From: CAZGOM01 sp964542875
Lineage (GTDB): Bacteria; Planctomycetota; Phycisphaerae; Phycisphaerales; Phycisphaeraceae
Direction of reading: 5' to 3'
NCBI GenBank assembly: GCA_964542875.1
Contig: CAZIWA010000009.1
Location: 1-64,000, forward strand
DNA: 64,000 bases
The first letter of the stretch is position 1. Each line of letters begins with the position of its first letter. The notes beneath the pieces were generated by a model. The model was not told where the DNA came from and ran no database searches. It was given only the letters and a program-made list of their open reading frames with translations. Shown here piece after piece: positions 26,210 through 34,802 of the stretch. Position numbers and translations under genes: made by a program.

Positions 26210-26245
26210 AAAAAAAGCACAGGAACGGGCGCTAACCCGTGCCTG
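26210..26245 (-). terminator. Terminator after the major capsid gene
   Basis: On the minus strand CAGG-C-ACGGG and CCCGT-T-CCTG pair around a six-base loop (26220-26245), followed shortly by seven T residues (26216-26210). With a second hairpin upstream of the capsid gene it isolates that gene as a transcription unit. Confidence 0.75.
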
Positions 26246-26276
26246 GCTAAGGCGGGTGGATTTGGCGGGGCTCGGT

Positions 26277-27227
26277 TTAGTTGAGCGTTCCACGCAGGAT
26301 CTTGGCCCAAAAGCCAGGGCCTACGTTGCGGTTGGCCTTGATACCGAACTTGTGGGCGTCGTGGTCAAACTCGTAATCAGAGCCCGCGCCCAGGAGCTGG
26401 GTCTCCAGGGGCATCTCTTCCTGCAGCACCAGGCCCTTGGTGATAGAGCTGGTGGAAGCCAGAATGAATTGGTTGGCCGCCGACGTGGTCGTCAGCCGCG
26501 GCTCAAGCGTGGTGCTGATCGACAGGCCCTGGCGTTTGAGCTCGGCCATCTGGTTGGATGCACCCTGGCTCAGGTTTTCGAGGCTGATCGCCGCCTGGAT
26601 CGCGGCCCAGTAAAGGGCGTTGGGGGCAATGGCCAGGAAGGTCTTGTCCTGGCCGTTGGTGGGATCGCCCTTATCATCGGTGAGCATGTAGTACCGGCCG
26701 ATCACCTGCACCAGAATCTTGGCCATCTCATCGGGAGTCGGGTTGGTGGGGTCAGTGACGTTCAGCGCCGGCGCTTCGGTGGCCGTCAGATCGTTGGTCT
26801 GATTGGTGCCCGATTCGGGGTGAGCGTTGGAGAACAGACCCACGCCGTCGTAACCGACCGAGTTGGCGTCAAGCACGGTAGACGCCAGCTTCTCCCAATG
26901 GGTGCCGGCCTTGAGGGCCATGTCACCGATGCGGATGCGCAGCTGGCTGGTCTTATCCCGCCGGAGGTCATCCAGGGGAATCGGCAGCGTGCTTTCGTAT
27001 TTGTCGTTCGCCAGCTGGTAGCTGAACTTGTTGAGGCCTTGTTCCTGGCGTTGTCCCACCCACTTACGCAGCGAGCTGGCCTGGCCGAGCCATTCGTAAT
27101 GTTCGATCTTGGTGTCGGATTCGATGGGCATCCCGATCAAGGGAGCCCAGGAACCGCTGACGGCCTGCTCAAAACGGGGGTAGAAGTCCGCGACGATGTC
27201 GCGGCTGTCGAGATTCGAGTAACCCAT
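26277..27227 (-). CDS. Major capsid protein, Mu gpT-like
   Basis: 316 residues from ATG 27227, preceded by AAGGA. It forms the icosahedral shell. The N-terminal region (DIVADFYPRFEQAVSG, then HYEWLGQASSLRKWVG) fits the Mu gpT family, where an EWLG..P..R.W.G segment is typical. The HK97-fold body follows, with no delta domain fused because scaffold is supplied by the protease gene. Gene order (protease/scaffold, decoration, capsid) agrees. Hairpin terminators flank the gene on both sides. Confidence 0.82.
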   Translation of the reverse strand: MGYSNLDSRDIVADFYPRFEQAVSGSWAPLIGMPIESDTKIEHYEWLGQASSLRKWVGQRQEQGLNKFSYQLANDKYESTLPIPLDDLRRDKTSQLRIRIGDMALKAGTHWEKLASTVLDANSVGYDGVGLFSNAHPESGTNQTNDLTATEAPALNVTDPTNPTPDEMAKILVQVIGRYYMLTDDKGDPTNGQDKTFLAIAPNALYWAAIQAAISLENLSQGASNQMAELKRQGLSISTTLEPRLTTTSAANQFILASTSSITKGLVLQEEMPLETQLLGAGSDYEFDHDAHKFGIKANRNVGPGFWAKILRGTLN

Positions 27228-27245
27228 AGCGGGTTTCCTTCCAAT

Positions 27246-27268
27246 AAAAAAGGCCCCGGGGTGGGGCC
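27246..27268 (-). terminator. Hairpin terminator between decoration and capsid genes
   Basis: GGCCCC/GGGGCC around GGGGT, followed on the minus strand by six T residues (27251-27246). It lies between the decoration gene stop and the capsid start, so it could attenuate transcription or define mRNA ends. Confidence 0.7.
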
Positions 27269-27349
27269 TCAAGAGATGCTTGTTGAACACGAAGGCATCG
27301 CGTTATCGAACGTCGATGCTTTAAGACAAACACGCGCACACGCGCGGGT

Positions 27350-28153
27350 TTAGCGGGGTTCGAGGAACAAGGTGATGGTGCCGGTCGCGGCGGTGGTCGT
27401 GCCCGTCACGTCCAGGCCAATGGCGTCGCCGGCGTCGATGTCCAGGTCGGCGGGAGTCGCCGAAAGGGTGATCGCCTGGTTGGTGTTGGCGGCGCCCTTG
27501 AGGTCAAAGGTGCCGCTGTGCAACGCGGTGCCTCCGCTGACGGCCGTGCCCGATGCGGCTTTCTTCACCACCCCGGTGACGGCACCGCCATCGGAGCCGA
27601 TGATCGTGGTGCGGGCCCGGATCGCCTTGACCCGATACGGGCGATCGGCGATGAAGAACGCGGTGTCCGCCGGCGCGTTGTAGTTGTACGGCACCACGAC
27701 GGAGCCAGAGCTGGTGTCATAGCGCGTGGAACCGCTGAGGCTGGCCGCCTGGAAGAAGACCAAGCAGGTGGTCCCGGAAACCCACCGATGCACGAACCCG
27801 ATCCGGGTCGAGCCAGCCACAGGGGTCAGCGTGAAGGTGTTGTCGTCGGTGGCGTAGACGGGCTTGAGTTCGTCGGCGATGCTGGCCGCGCCGACAACAG
27901 CGAGCTTTATAACGCCGGAGCTGCGGATCTTGACCAGGACGGCGCCGGCCGCGCCGGTGCTGTTGTCGGCGATGTCGATGCAAAAGCCCCGGAAAGGATC
28001 GCCGCCGACCAGGGGCCGGGAGTAGCCAGAGCCGTTGTCACCCACCGCGGCACCTTCATAGATGATGTCGGTGGCGATGACGGGAAGTTCGTTGGTGAAG
28101 GGGTCGGGTCCGCTTTCATAGACCCGGACAATGTCCTTGGCAAGAGTGGTCAT
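27350..28153 (-). CDS. Capsid decoration protein, DUF2190-like with extra beta domain
   Basis: 267 residues. Residues 1-115 resemble DUF2190 cement proteins (an IIYEGAAVGDNGSGYSRPLV segment). The C-terminal 130 residues are a second beta-rich domain (STTTGTITLFLEP-like end) that could be an added surface decoration. Position between scaffold/protease and capsid matches lambda gpD. Function by analogy: stabilising the expanded shell. Confidence 0.65.
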   Translation of the reverse strand: MTTLAKDIVRVYESGPDPFTNELPVIATDIIYEGAAVGDNGSGYSRPLVGGDPFRGFCIDIADNSTGAAGAVLVKIRSSGVIKLAVVGAASIADELKPVYATDDNTFTLTPVAGSTRIGFVHRWVSGTTCLVFFQAASLSGSTRYDTSSGSVVVPYNYNAPADTAFFIADRPYRVKAIRARTTIIGSDGGAVTGVVKKAASGTAVSGGTALHSGTFDLKGAANTNQAITLSATPADLDIDAGDAIGLDVTGTTTAATGTITLFLEPR

Positions 28154-28215
28154 AGTTCAATACCTCAAAAGGTTAAATGGGTTAAAACACGTGCGCAGAC
28201 AAAAGGACTGCCGGC

Positions 28216-28686
28216 TTACTTGGCCTGCATCCGGAAGTTGCCTTTAAGTTCCTGCTCACGGACGATCAGGAACCGTTCCTTAGAGCTGAACTTGGTGTGC
28301 AGGGAAGCATCCGCGTCCCACTCGGCCGCCGCCTGGGCTTTGTGATCGCCCTTGGGGATGGGCTTGTTTTCCGACGCGGGGCTGGTGGGGATGGCGCCCT
28401 GGGAACCCGCATCGGCCTTGGCCTTGTCGGCTTCCTTCACCGCGGCGTCGGCGCGGGCTTTCTCGCCCGCGGTGGCTGCATCGATCTCAGCCCGCAGGTC
28501 CTTGGCCTGGTCGACGGTGCGGCCGGCGGCGAACTGCTTGGCCGCCCAGGCCTCGTGCCCTGGGAACGCGGCGGTCATCGCCTTCAGGTCCTCGCGGGCC
28601 TGGGTCTTCCCCTGCTCGATGTACTTGGCCGTCGCGCCGGGGTTTTCAGCGGCAAAGGCCTCAAACTGCTCTCTGGTAATGGCCAT
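28216..28686 (-). CDS. Nested scaffold protein (Nu3-like), in frame in the protease gene
   Basis: 156 residues, the C-terminal part of the protease gene. Inside the gene, ATG 28686 is preceded by a perfect AGGAGG (28697-28692) with five bases of spacing, better than most gene starts here. The product would begin MAITREQFEAFAAEN and be purely helical. In lambda, Nu3 is produced the same way from within gene C. The internal Shine-Dalgarno is directly visible; expression is inferred. Confidence 0.7.
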   Translation of the reverse strand: MAITREQFEAFAAENPGATAKYIEQGKTQAREDLKAMTAAFPGHEAWAAKQFAAGRTVDQAKDLRAEIDAATAGEKARADAAVKEADKAKADAGSQGAIPTSPASENKPIPKGDHKAQAAAEWDADASLHTKFSSKERFLIVREQELKGNFRMQAK

Positions 28687-29547
28687 GTGGGCCTCCTGAG
28701 TGATGGCCTCAAACACCGCATCCAACGTGGATACCGCGTCGATCAGGCCCAATGCTTTGGCTTTTGATGCGATCCAGACGTTGCCGTCAGCAACGTTGAC
28801 CGCTTGTTCGTGTGTCATGTGGCGGCCGTCCATGACGGCAGCCAGGAAGTGTTCATGGATGTCGGCGACCTGGGTGCGCACGGCGGCGATGTAGTCCTCG
28901 CTAACGGGATTGCCCTCGACCCATTGACCTTTGAGCTTGCCAGTGGCGATCAGAACCACCTTGATTCCAGCCTTTTCGTACATGCCCGACGTGTCTTCCA
29001 CGTAAGTCATCACGCCGATTGACCCGACTTGCGCAGTCGCATTGGCGAAGATCTGCCGGCATTGGCTGGCGATCCAGAACGCGGCGCTGCAACACAGGTC
29101 CTCGACCCATGCGTAGACGGGTTTAAATTCCCGGTCGGTGGCACGCACGTCGTCGGCCAGGTCCGCAGTGCCGGCTACGGTCCCGCCTGGGGAATCGATC
29201 TGCAGGAGGATGCTGTGTACGCGATCGTCGACGCGCGCCTGGCGCAGCGCCTGGCGCATCACGACCGTTGACGCCCCGCCGAAACTGGACCGGCCTTTGA
29301 CGACTTGCCCCGAAAACGGGATCACGGCAATGCCGTCCTGCATCCAGTAGAGGAGGTCGCCGTTCCCCGAGTCGTACACACCCCCCTCTTGAGCGACTGT
29401 CGGCGCCTGCTCGGCTACGGGGACAAATGTGCCGTCCTTCACCGCGGCAACGGCCTGGCTGAACCACGGGCCGTGGACCATCCAGAGGCCAAAGTGCTGC
29501 GCGGCACATTTACTTGCCGGCGTCGGCTTTGTCTGCTTCTTGGCCAT
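28216..29547 (-). CDS. Capsid maturation protease (S49/SppA family) with C-terminal scaffold
   Basis: 443 residues from ATG 29547. Lambda gpC homologue that trims the prohead. The Ser protease fold shows DSPGGTVAG (about 118-126) and the nucleophile region CCSAAFWIAS (about 152-161); a Lys downstream would be the general base. Residues after about 288 are a charged helical scaffold (AREDLKAMTAAF, then an Ala/Lys coil). The scaffold part can also be made alone from an internal start at 28686. It overlaps the portal gene by 38 bases. Confidence 0.87.
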   Translation of the reverse strand: MAKKQTKPTPASKCAAQHFGLWMVHGPWFSQAVAAVKDGTFVPVAEQAPTVAQEGGVYDSGNGDLLYWMQDGIAVIPFSGQVVKGRSSFGGASTVVMRQALRQARVDDRVHSILLQIDSPGGTVAGTADLADDVRATDREFKPVYAWVEDLCCSAAFWIASQCRQIFANATAQVGSIGVMTYVEDTSGMYEKAGIKVVLIATGKLKGQWVEGNPVSEDYIAAVRTQVADIHEHFLAAVMDGRHMTHEQAVNVADGNVWIASKAKALGLIDAVSTLDAVFEAITQEAHMAITREQFEAFAAENPGATAKYIEQGKTQAREDLKAMTAAFPGHEAWAAKQFAAGRTVDQAKDLRAEIDAATAGEKARADAAVKEADKAKADAGSQGAIPTSPASENKPIPKGDHKAQAAAEWDADASLHTKFSSKERFLIVREQELKGNFRMQAK

Positions 29548-31003
29548 TGTTGTTACCTGGAGGGGTGGGGAGATTGGCACCCGGATCGCGGGTGAAATTG
29601 CTGAGGATGGTGGGGATGTTGGCGTCGGTGAGTTTCACGCGGTCTTCGCCCAGCTCGTTGACGAGGGTGACAAAGTCCCGGCCCATGGATGCGCCGGCAC
29701 GCCGCAGGCTATTGAGGCCCATCGACACCTCCAGCAGGATCTCCTGCAGGTCGGTGATCGGATCGACGCGTTGCCAGGAATCAGGATGAAAGGCATGAGT
29801 CCAGAACTTTGCCGGTGCGCGGGTGATGAACGTGCCACGTCGAACTTCCCGCGAAAGCCACCACTGATACACACGGCTCTTGTCGCGCTGGATGAACAGG
29901 TCCTGCTTCGCCTGGCAGGACCTGTGGAAGCTCTGCATCGCAATACGGGCGCTGGAGAGGTTGGTCTTGCTGAAATTGAGCTGGACCAGCTCCAGGGGCA
30001 TATCAAAGGGCAGGCCGATCAATCGCAGCATGGCTTCAATAAACTCGGGCGTCTGGTTCATCGGCTGCTTGGCGTCGACCTGGACGACGTCGCCTTCGTT
30101 GCCGACATAGCGCACCATGCCGCGGTCGAGCGTCAATACCTTCTGTTTGGTGCCCTGGCTGGGGTTGATGGACTGGAGGCCGTTGTAGGTCTTGGCGGCG
30201 TTGGGTTCCTTGAAGATCAGCCCGAAGATGGCAGCCATGCGCGCCGCCACGATCACCGCGTCGACGTAGCCGTCGAGCTGATCGAGCAAACCAAAGATGG
30301 TCGCAAAGCCCGACTTGCCGCGTATCTGGGTCGACCCGCGTTTGATGCGCGGAAGGAAGACGAAGTTTTCAGCCAGCACCCGTGTGAATTTTCGAGCGCC
30401 GGTTTCGTCGACGTTGAGGATGTGGAACGCCACAGGCGCACACACCGAATCAATCTCCACACCGTCAACGATCCGGTTCTTACCCCGGTAATCATGAGGC
30501 GTGACGATCATGTCGGCTTCGATGAACTGGAGACGGGACTCGCCCCCCCTGTCCACCAGGATCTTGCCGACATCCCCTTCCCGCTCATAGGACCGGTAGG
30601 TAAGCCGGTCCAGCTCCGCGCCTGAAAGCAACTTGCGCACATCGGCTTTGTCGTACCACTCGGTGTAGCGCTCCTGGGCTTCCTTGTTGAAGTCCACGCT
30701 GTCGGTCATCGCCTGGAGCGTGAACCCGCAACCGATGACGTTGTCGGTCATGCGGTTAAGGATGCCGCTGCCCACCGGGTTCTCATCATCGACCTTGATG
30801 GCACGCTGGCGCATGCTGGCGGTCTTTTGCTGATCCGTCAGCGAGCCCCCGATGATCAGGCTGTTACGCCCATGCGGCTTGTCCAGGCGACCAGCCGATA
30901 CCCCATCCGGGTGCGTGGCCTTGTAGTTGCCCAGCACGGCACGGTCGAGGCACCGCTGCACCGCCCAGCCGGGCGAGATGATTTCAATGAGACGTTCAAG
31001 CAT
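29510..31003 (-). CDS. Portal protein, lambda gpB family
   Basis: 497 residues. The dodecameric portal sits at one vertex and passes DNA. Typical features are the N-terminal NPVGSGILNRMTDNVIGCGF segment and the YEREGDVGKILV core. A PFDMPLELVQLNFSKTNLSSAR stretch (near residue 330) is strongly conserved in this family. The C-terminus is Pro/Asn-rich. It lies four bases after the gpW-like gene. Confidence 0.9.
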   Translation of the reverse strand: MLERLIEIISPGWAVQRCLDRAVLGNYKATHPDGVSAGRLDKPHGRNSLIIGGSLTDQQKTASMRQRAIKVDDENPVGSGILNRMTDNVIGCGFTLQAMTDSVDFNKEAQERYTEWYDKADVRKLLSGAELDRLTYRSYEREGDVGKILVDRGGESRLQFIEADMIVTPHDYRGKNRIVDGVEIDSVCAPVAFHILNVDETGARKFTRVLAENFVFLPRIKRGSTQIRGKSGFATIFGLLDQLDGYVDAVIVAARMAAIFGLIFKEPNAAKTYNGLQSINPSQGTKQKVLTLDRGMVRYVGNEGDVVQVDAKQPMNQTPEFIEAMLRLIGLPFDMPLELVQLNFSKTNLSSARIAMQSFHRSCQAKQDLFIQRDKSRVYQWWLSREVRRGTFITRAPAKFWTHAFHPDSWQRVDPITDLQEILLEVSMGLNSLRRAGASMGRDFVTLVNELGEDRVKLTDANIPTILSNFTRDPGANLPTPPGNNNGQEADKADAGK

Positions 31004-31007
31004 GTCG

Positions 31008-31235
31008 TTACGGCTGCTCTCTAAAAGTCACGAAAGCGTCCATCCCGCCGGACCCCTGGTTTTCTTCAATGGCGATCTGTTCCTGAAGCCACTGAATGGT
31101 GGAGCGGATCTGCGCCAGGTCGGCCCGCTGAAGCGTCCGGCCGGCAATGGCATAGGACTGCCCGGTGGACACGGCCATCAGCGCCTTTTTGTAGGCCGCC
31201 AGAAGCTCTTGATAGGTGGGGTCGTCGGCGCTCAA
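31008..31235 (-). CDS. Head completion protein (gpW-like)
   Basis: 75 residues, helical, with a short central hairpin (QSYAIAGRTLQRADL) as in gpW, which binds the portal after packaging. Its position between the large terminase and the portal is the same as in lambda. It overlaps the terminase stop by four bases. Confidence 0.75.
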   Translation of the reverse strand: MSADDPTYQELLAAYKKALMAVSTGQSYAIAGRTLQRADLAQIRSTIQWLQEQIAIEENQGSGGMDAFVTFREQP

Positions 31236-33280
31236 TACTTGCCCTTGTAGTTGATCAGCGGGTTAAACCCGCCCCTGTCGGAGGCCTGCACGGTGGCGGC
31301 CAGCTGGGCTTCCAGCGCTTGAGGCGCCGGAAGGAGATGGACGTTGGCCAGGTCGGCCCCGGCCGCCTGATACTTTTCGCAGTCGCGGAAGTGGTTGGCC
31401 GCGCCCGTGGTGACGGGAACCCAGATCTCTTTGCCGCTGCGGTCGAGGATCTTGTGCTCGGCGGTGACCTGCCGGCAGTAGTCCAACGTGGCTTCCTTGT
31501 GCATTTCCCATTCTTCGGGATCCTGCATCAGCGACGCCAGGCGATCGCTGTAATACTCGTGGTCGATCGTCCTCAGCAGCACGCCGTTAAAATTGGTGCG
31601 GGTGTGGCGGATCGGCGAGGCCTGCGGCTGGGCATTACCCTTAACCGGGATCAGCTGTGCGGGGTTTTCCGCGCACAGCATGTACACGTCATCCTTGCGA
31701 TAGCCCGAGTCGACAAACAGATACTCGGCTTTGACCAGGTGCTCGGTCCCTTCGATGGGATAGATGCCCAGATCAAACTGGCTCTTTAAGTGATCCAGCT
31801 GGTAAACCACCCCAAGGTCAATGAGCCGGGAGCGATACGCATGCCCCCAGGCGCGCAGAACCCAGTAGTAGTGATCCAGCTGCACGTCGGCCGTCATCAG
31901 CAGACGGCCTGCCCAGGGCGGAATGATCTTCGCCGCCGGCGAATCCTTCACCCGCTCAAACAAGACATCCGCCTTGGTGACAGTGATCTGCTCCTCAAAC
32001 GGCTCTGCGAGCCATGAGTTGCGGAAGTTCTGCATCTTCTTGCGATCGCCGATCGCATTGAGATACATGGCCACGCAGGCCGAGAACGTCTTCCAGGGAG
32101 AGTAGAGGGAGTTTAAAAAGAACCCCACCTGCTTGACCTTGGGCCGCTCACCCACCAGCTTGCCGTCTTCGACGGTCTGCCCGGTGGAGACCCACAGGCC
32201 CGCCTGCATAATCATCGGCTTGTGCCGTTCCTTGATCTGGCCTTTGCAATGAACGCATTCGTACCAGGCCAGGTCACCCAGTTGGATGGCCTCGGCTTGT
32301 TTCTTGCGATCGCTGATCTGGAGCTCAGGCCACTGGACCTGGTCCCACTTGAGCGCCTGGTGACGGCCGCAGTGAGGGCAGGGTACATGGAAGTACCGGT
32401 GATCGCCGCAGGCCTCCCAGGCGATCCAGATCGGCCCGCGCCTGGTGGTGGGCGTGGAGCCGATCAAGATCCGGCGGCGATGGAGGAACGTCGTGGTTCG
32501 CTCGATCGCCAGGCTGATCGGGTCGGCTTCCTCGCCGGTGGAGGCGGGGTATTTGTCGACCTCGTCGAGGATCAGGTACCGGATTGGCCGGCTGGCCAGG
32601 GACTGGGCTGACGTGGCCCAGCCCGTGAAAATGCTCATCGTGTCCAGGTGGATCGCGTTAAGCGTGTTGTCGGAGCGGTCGCTGGACAGGTGGCGTGCCA
32701 GGCGAGGCACGCCGGTGAGCAGAGGCCGGATACGTTCCTTGATGGCTTCTTCAGCGGATTGCTGATTCGGCATCACCAGCTGCATCGGCCCCGGGTCGAG
32801 GTCGACGCTGAAGCCCATGATGTTGCGGCTGCCTTCGGAGAAAGCCACCTGCACGGGCTTGAGGAAGACGATGGTTTCTACACCTGGTTCAACCCAGGCG
32901 TCCATGATTCCTACAACATGCGGCGTCCGGGCGTTGCGCCAAGGCCCATGCTCAGCGGCCACCTTGGCGTCGAGGATGCGGTACTTCTCGGCCCACTCAC
33001 TGGGGAGCAGCTTCTCCGCCGGCGCCAGGTTCGTCCAAAACGACCGGAGGCATTCCGTTAGTCTTGGCCAGGCTGTCGAGGATGCTTGAGACGCGGGAGT
33101 CGATGACTTTCTGGATGTCCGCGGCCGGGAGTCCTTCGAGCCCCGGCGCGATTGTGGCGCCGAGCTGGGCGAAGGACGAGCGGATGCTGACGGAGATCTC
33201 CCCCCAGTGCTTGCGGACTTCTTCAGCGGGGACGAGGTCGCGCCGGAGCTTTTGGACTTTGAGCTCGTGTTGGTCGGCAA
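31232..33280 (-). CDS. Terminase large subunit, GpA family
   Basis: 682 residues if TTG 33280 is used. It is the packaging ATPase and cos-cleaving nuclease. The ATPase domain starts near residue 95 (LLPSEWAEKYRIL), with a Walker-B-like YLILDEVDKYP; CPHCG and CVHCKG form a zinc ribbon. The nuclease domain includes LLMTADVQLDHYYW and FVDSGYRKDDV. The first about 75 residues are a Ser/Arg/Pro-rich out-of-frame reading of the small terminase gene and look non-native, yet no ATG, GTG or TTG occurs between 33277 and the conserved start. SD-like GGAAAGAG precedes TTG 33280. Confidence 0.88.
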   Translation of the reverse strand: MPTNTSSKSKSSGATSSPLKKSASTGGRSPSASARPSPSSAPQSRRGSKDSRPRTSRKSSTPASQASSTAWPRLTECLRSFWTNLAPAEKLLPSEWAEKYRILDAKVAAEHGPWRNARTPHVVGIMDAWVEPGVETIVFLKPVQVAFSEGSRNIMGFSVDLDPGPMQLVMPNQQSAEEAIKERIRPLLTGVPRLARHLSSDRSDNTLNAIHLDTMSIFTGWATSAQSLASRPIRYLILDEVDKYPASTGEEADPISLAIERTTTFLHRRRILIGSTPTTRRGPIWIAWEACGDHRYFHVPCPHCGRHQALKWDQVQWPELQISDRKKQAEAIQLGDLAWYECVHCKGQIKERHKPMIMQAGLWVSTGQTVEDGKLVGERPKVKQVGFFLNSLYSPWKTFSACVAMYLNAIGDRKKMQNFRNSWLAEPFEEQITVTKADVLFERVKDSPAAKIIPPWAGRLLMTADVQLDHYYWVLRAWGHAYRSRLIDLGVVYQLDHLKSQFDLGIYPIEGTEHLVKAEYLFVDSGYRKDDVYMLCAENPAQLIPVKGNAQPQASPIRHTRTNFNGVLLRTIDHEYYSDRLASLMQDPEEWEMHKEATLDYCRQVTAEHKILDRSGKEIWVPVTTGAANHFRDCEKYQAAGADLANVHLLPAPQALEAQLAATVQASDRGGFNPLINYKGKY

Positions 33281-33614
33281 GGGCGTTCTCTTTCCGCAGC
33301 TTGGCCTTGTCCAGACCCGCCGACGTCTTCGTGGCCGGCCGCCCTACCTTCCCTGTCTTGCCCCTGGTGCTGAGCCATGTGGCCACCGCGGCCGGGTCGT
33401 AGTAGTTGAGGCCCCCGCGCTTGGTGCAGGGGCAACCGTCACGGGTCCATTGCCGGACGGTCACGACATGAACGTTGCGGAGCTGGGCGATCTCTGACGC
33501 GGTTACGCCGGGGGCGCCGGCAGCGCCAGGCGTAATGTTTTCGGTGTCATTGGTTACGCGCTTACCGCCCTGCTTTCCCTTGTTTTCCCGGGATTTTTTT
33601 AGGGTCTTTGCCAT
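32997..33614 (-). CDS. Terminase small subunit (Nu1-like)
   Basis: 205 residues. Residues about 38-95 form a MerR-like winged helix (TASEIAQLRNVHVVTVRQWT, then the DPAAVATWL wing), the DNA-binding domain of lambda Nu1, which recognises cos. A charged helical linker follows (about 110-140). The N-terminus is Lys/Arg-rich. Its 3' part overlaps the large-subunit reading frame, so the two are coupled. Confidence 0.85.
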   Translation of the reverse strand: MAKTLKKSRENKGKQGGKRVTNDTENITPGAAGAPGVTASEIAQLRNVHVVTVRQWTRDGCPCTKRGGLNYYDPAAVATWLSTRGKTGKVGRPATKTSAGLDKAKLRKENALADQHELKVQKLRRDLVPAEEVRKHWGEISVSIRSSFAQLGATIAPGLEGLPAADIQKVIDSRVSSILDSLAKTNGMPPVVLDEPGAGGEAAPQ

Positions 33615-33751
33615 GCGCGTAAGTAATAATTAATAAACGAGTTATGCAAATGAGTGATGAATTGGGCTCGCCTTAACCGCATTAGCCCCCCGGGCCCGGA
33701 AGGGACCCAAACGGGGGGGAGGGGGCGGGGACCCCTGCCAAAACGGCGGGT
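33615..33751. other. Intergenic region upstream of small terminase, candidate cos site
   Basis: 137 bases without a gene. The right part (33684-33735) is extremely G/C-biased: CCCCCCGGGCCCGG followed by G-runs of seven, five and four (33713-33730), which could form a G-quadruplex. An AT-rich patch (TAATAATTAATAAACG, about 33625-33640) lies beside the terminase start. In lambda-like phages cos lies directly upstream of the small terminase gene, so this is the best candidate. No cohesive end can be read from sequence. Confidence 0.35.
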
Positions 33752-34012
33752 TTACCGAGGTGTGGGGGCTGGCCCCCAGGCCTCGGGAAGCTGGCCTAGA
33801 TCCTTCAGGATCGCTTTGGCGCGCTGGATGGCCCTGTGGACCGTTGACGGTGCGCGCTCGGTCTGAGCGGCAATCTGGCGGATGCTGAGGCGGTCGACCT
33901 GGTGAGACACCAGCATGTCGGCCACCTCAGATCCACCGATGACGAGGGTGAGCAGCTTGCCGGTGAGCTCCTCTTGGTTTTTGACTTTAAGTGTGTCTAA
34001 GAGTCCCGGCAT
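33752..34012 (-). CDS. Small HTH protein resembling sigma region 4
   Basis: 86 residues. Residues 42-70 (LSIRQIAAQTERAPSTVHRAIQRAKAIL) form a clear helix-turn-helix of the sigma-70 region-4 type. A leading helical part follows ATG 34012. Just upstream of the packaging genes, it could be the late-gene activator or a packaging regulator. It is not a full sigma factor. Confidence 0.65.
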   Translation of the reverse strand: MPGLLDTLKVKNQEELTGKLLTLVIGGSEVADMLVSHQVDRLSIRQIAAQTERAPSTVHRAIQRAKAILKDLGQLPEAWGPAPTPR

Positions 34013-34081
34013 GAAGTTTGCCCTCTATACATAGAGCGCAGCTGTACGCGATAGGTGGGACAGCCACTGCGGGAAGGCTGG

Positions 34082-34342
34082 CTATTCACAGGCACGCGGC
34101 CGGTGATACGTGATCCAGTAGGATTCAACGGTGGAGCTGGACACATAGACTGTGCGACATTTGTATTGGAAGGCTTTTGTGCCTGGGTCGACCCGGATGT
34201 CCGTGATGACGTGGATGGGAACGAGTTTGGATTGCCTGCGCCTGGACCAGATCAGGAGGACCAGGGCAAGCACCAGTAGTAGCCAAAACAACGCATAGAT
34301 GCCACAGATACACATCAATAGGTCCAGCAGCTTAAACAGCAT
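34082..34342 (-). CDS. Small single-pass membrane protein
   Basis: 86 residues. Residues 5-32 are a strongly hydrophobic helix (LDLLMCICGIYALFWLLLVLALV) followed by a positive stop-transfer (RRRQSK) and a short soluble tail. Holin, spanin or superinfection-exclusion roles fit this shape, but none is supported further. Confidence 0.5.
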   Translation of the reverse strand: MLFKLLDLLMCICGIYALFWLLLVLALVLLIWSRRRQSKLVPIHVITDIRVDPGTKAFQYKCRTVYVSSSTVESYWITYHRPRACE

Positions 34343-34387
34343 GGATTGCTCCGATAGATGATCCAGTGAATGTCCCCCCCCCGGGAA

Positions 34388-34786
34388 TCAACGCAAACGA
34401 TTGAGCTGGCCAGCCGAGGTGAGGAAGTTGAGGTAAAGCACGCTCTCAGCACGCGAGACTTTCCGGGTGTGCCGCAGAGCGGCTTCCTCATTGACGGCAC
34501 GCCGCAGTGCACGGGCGCGGGCTCGCGTACGGCTGTTGGGCATCGGCATGCCCAGCACGGCGATATGCACTCTGCCCTGGGCTCCTCGCTGATAGAGCAT
34601 GATTCGGCGCTCCTGGATGGCTCGCGTCTGAGGATGAAGGCGAGCCATGCGAACAGCGTTGCGCTTTTTTGCCTTTTCTTCGCGCTTATGAAGCGCGACA
34701 AAGAGCCGATCGACATAGACCTGGCGCTGGCAATCAGCCTGGACAGTTGCTCGCGTCGGGGAAGAGTAATTGATCGAATCCCACAT
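34388..34786 (-). CDS. Hypothetical basic phage protein
   Basis: 132 residues from ATG 34786; a longer GTG reading from 34921 is unlikely. Very Arg-rich (RARARALRRAVNEEAALRH), probably nucleic-acid binding. No family recognised. Confidence 0.45.
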   Translation of the reverse strand: MWDSINYSSPTRATVQADCQRQVYVDRLFVALHKREEKAKKRNAVRMARLHPQTRAIQERRIMLYQRGAQGRVHIAVLGMPMPNSRTRARARALRRAVNEEAALRHTRKVSRAESVLYLNFLTSAGQLNRLR

Positions 34787-34802
34787 AAAAATGACTCCGA
34801 AG

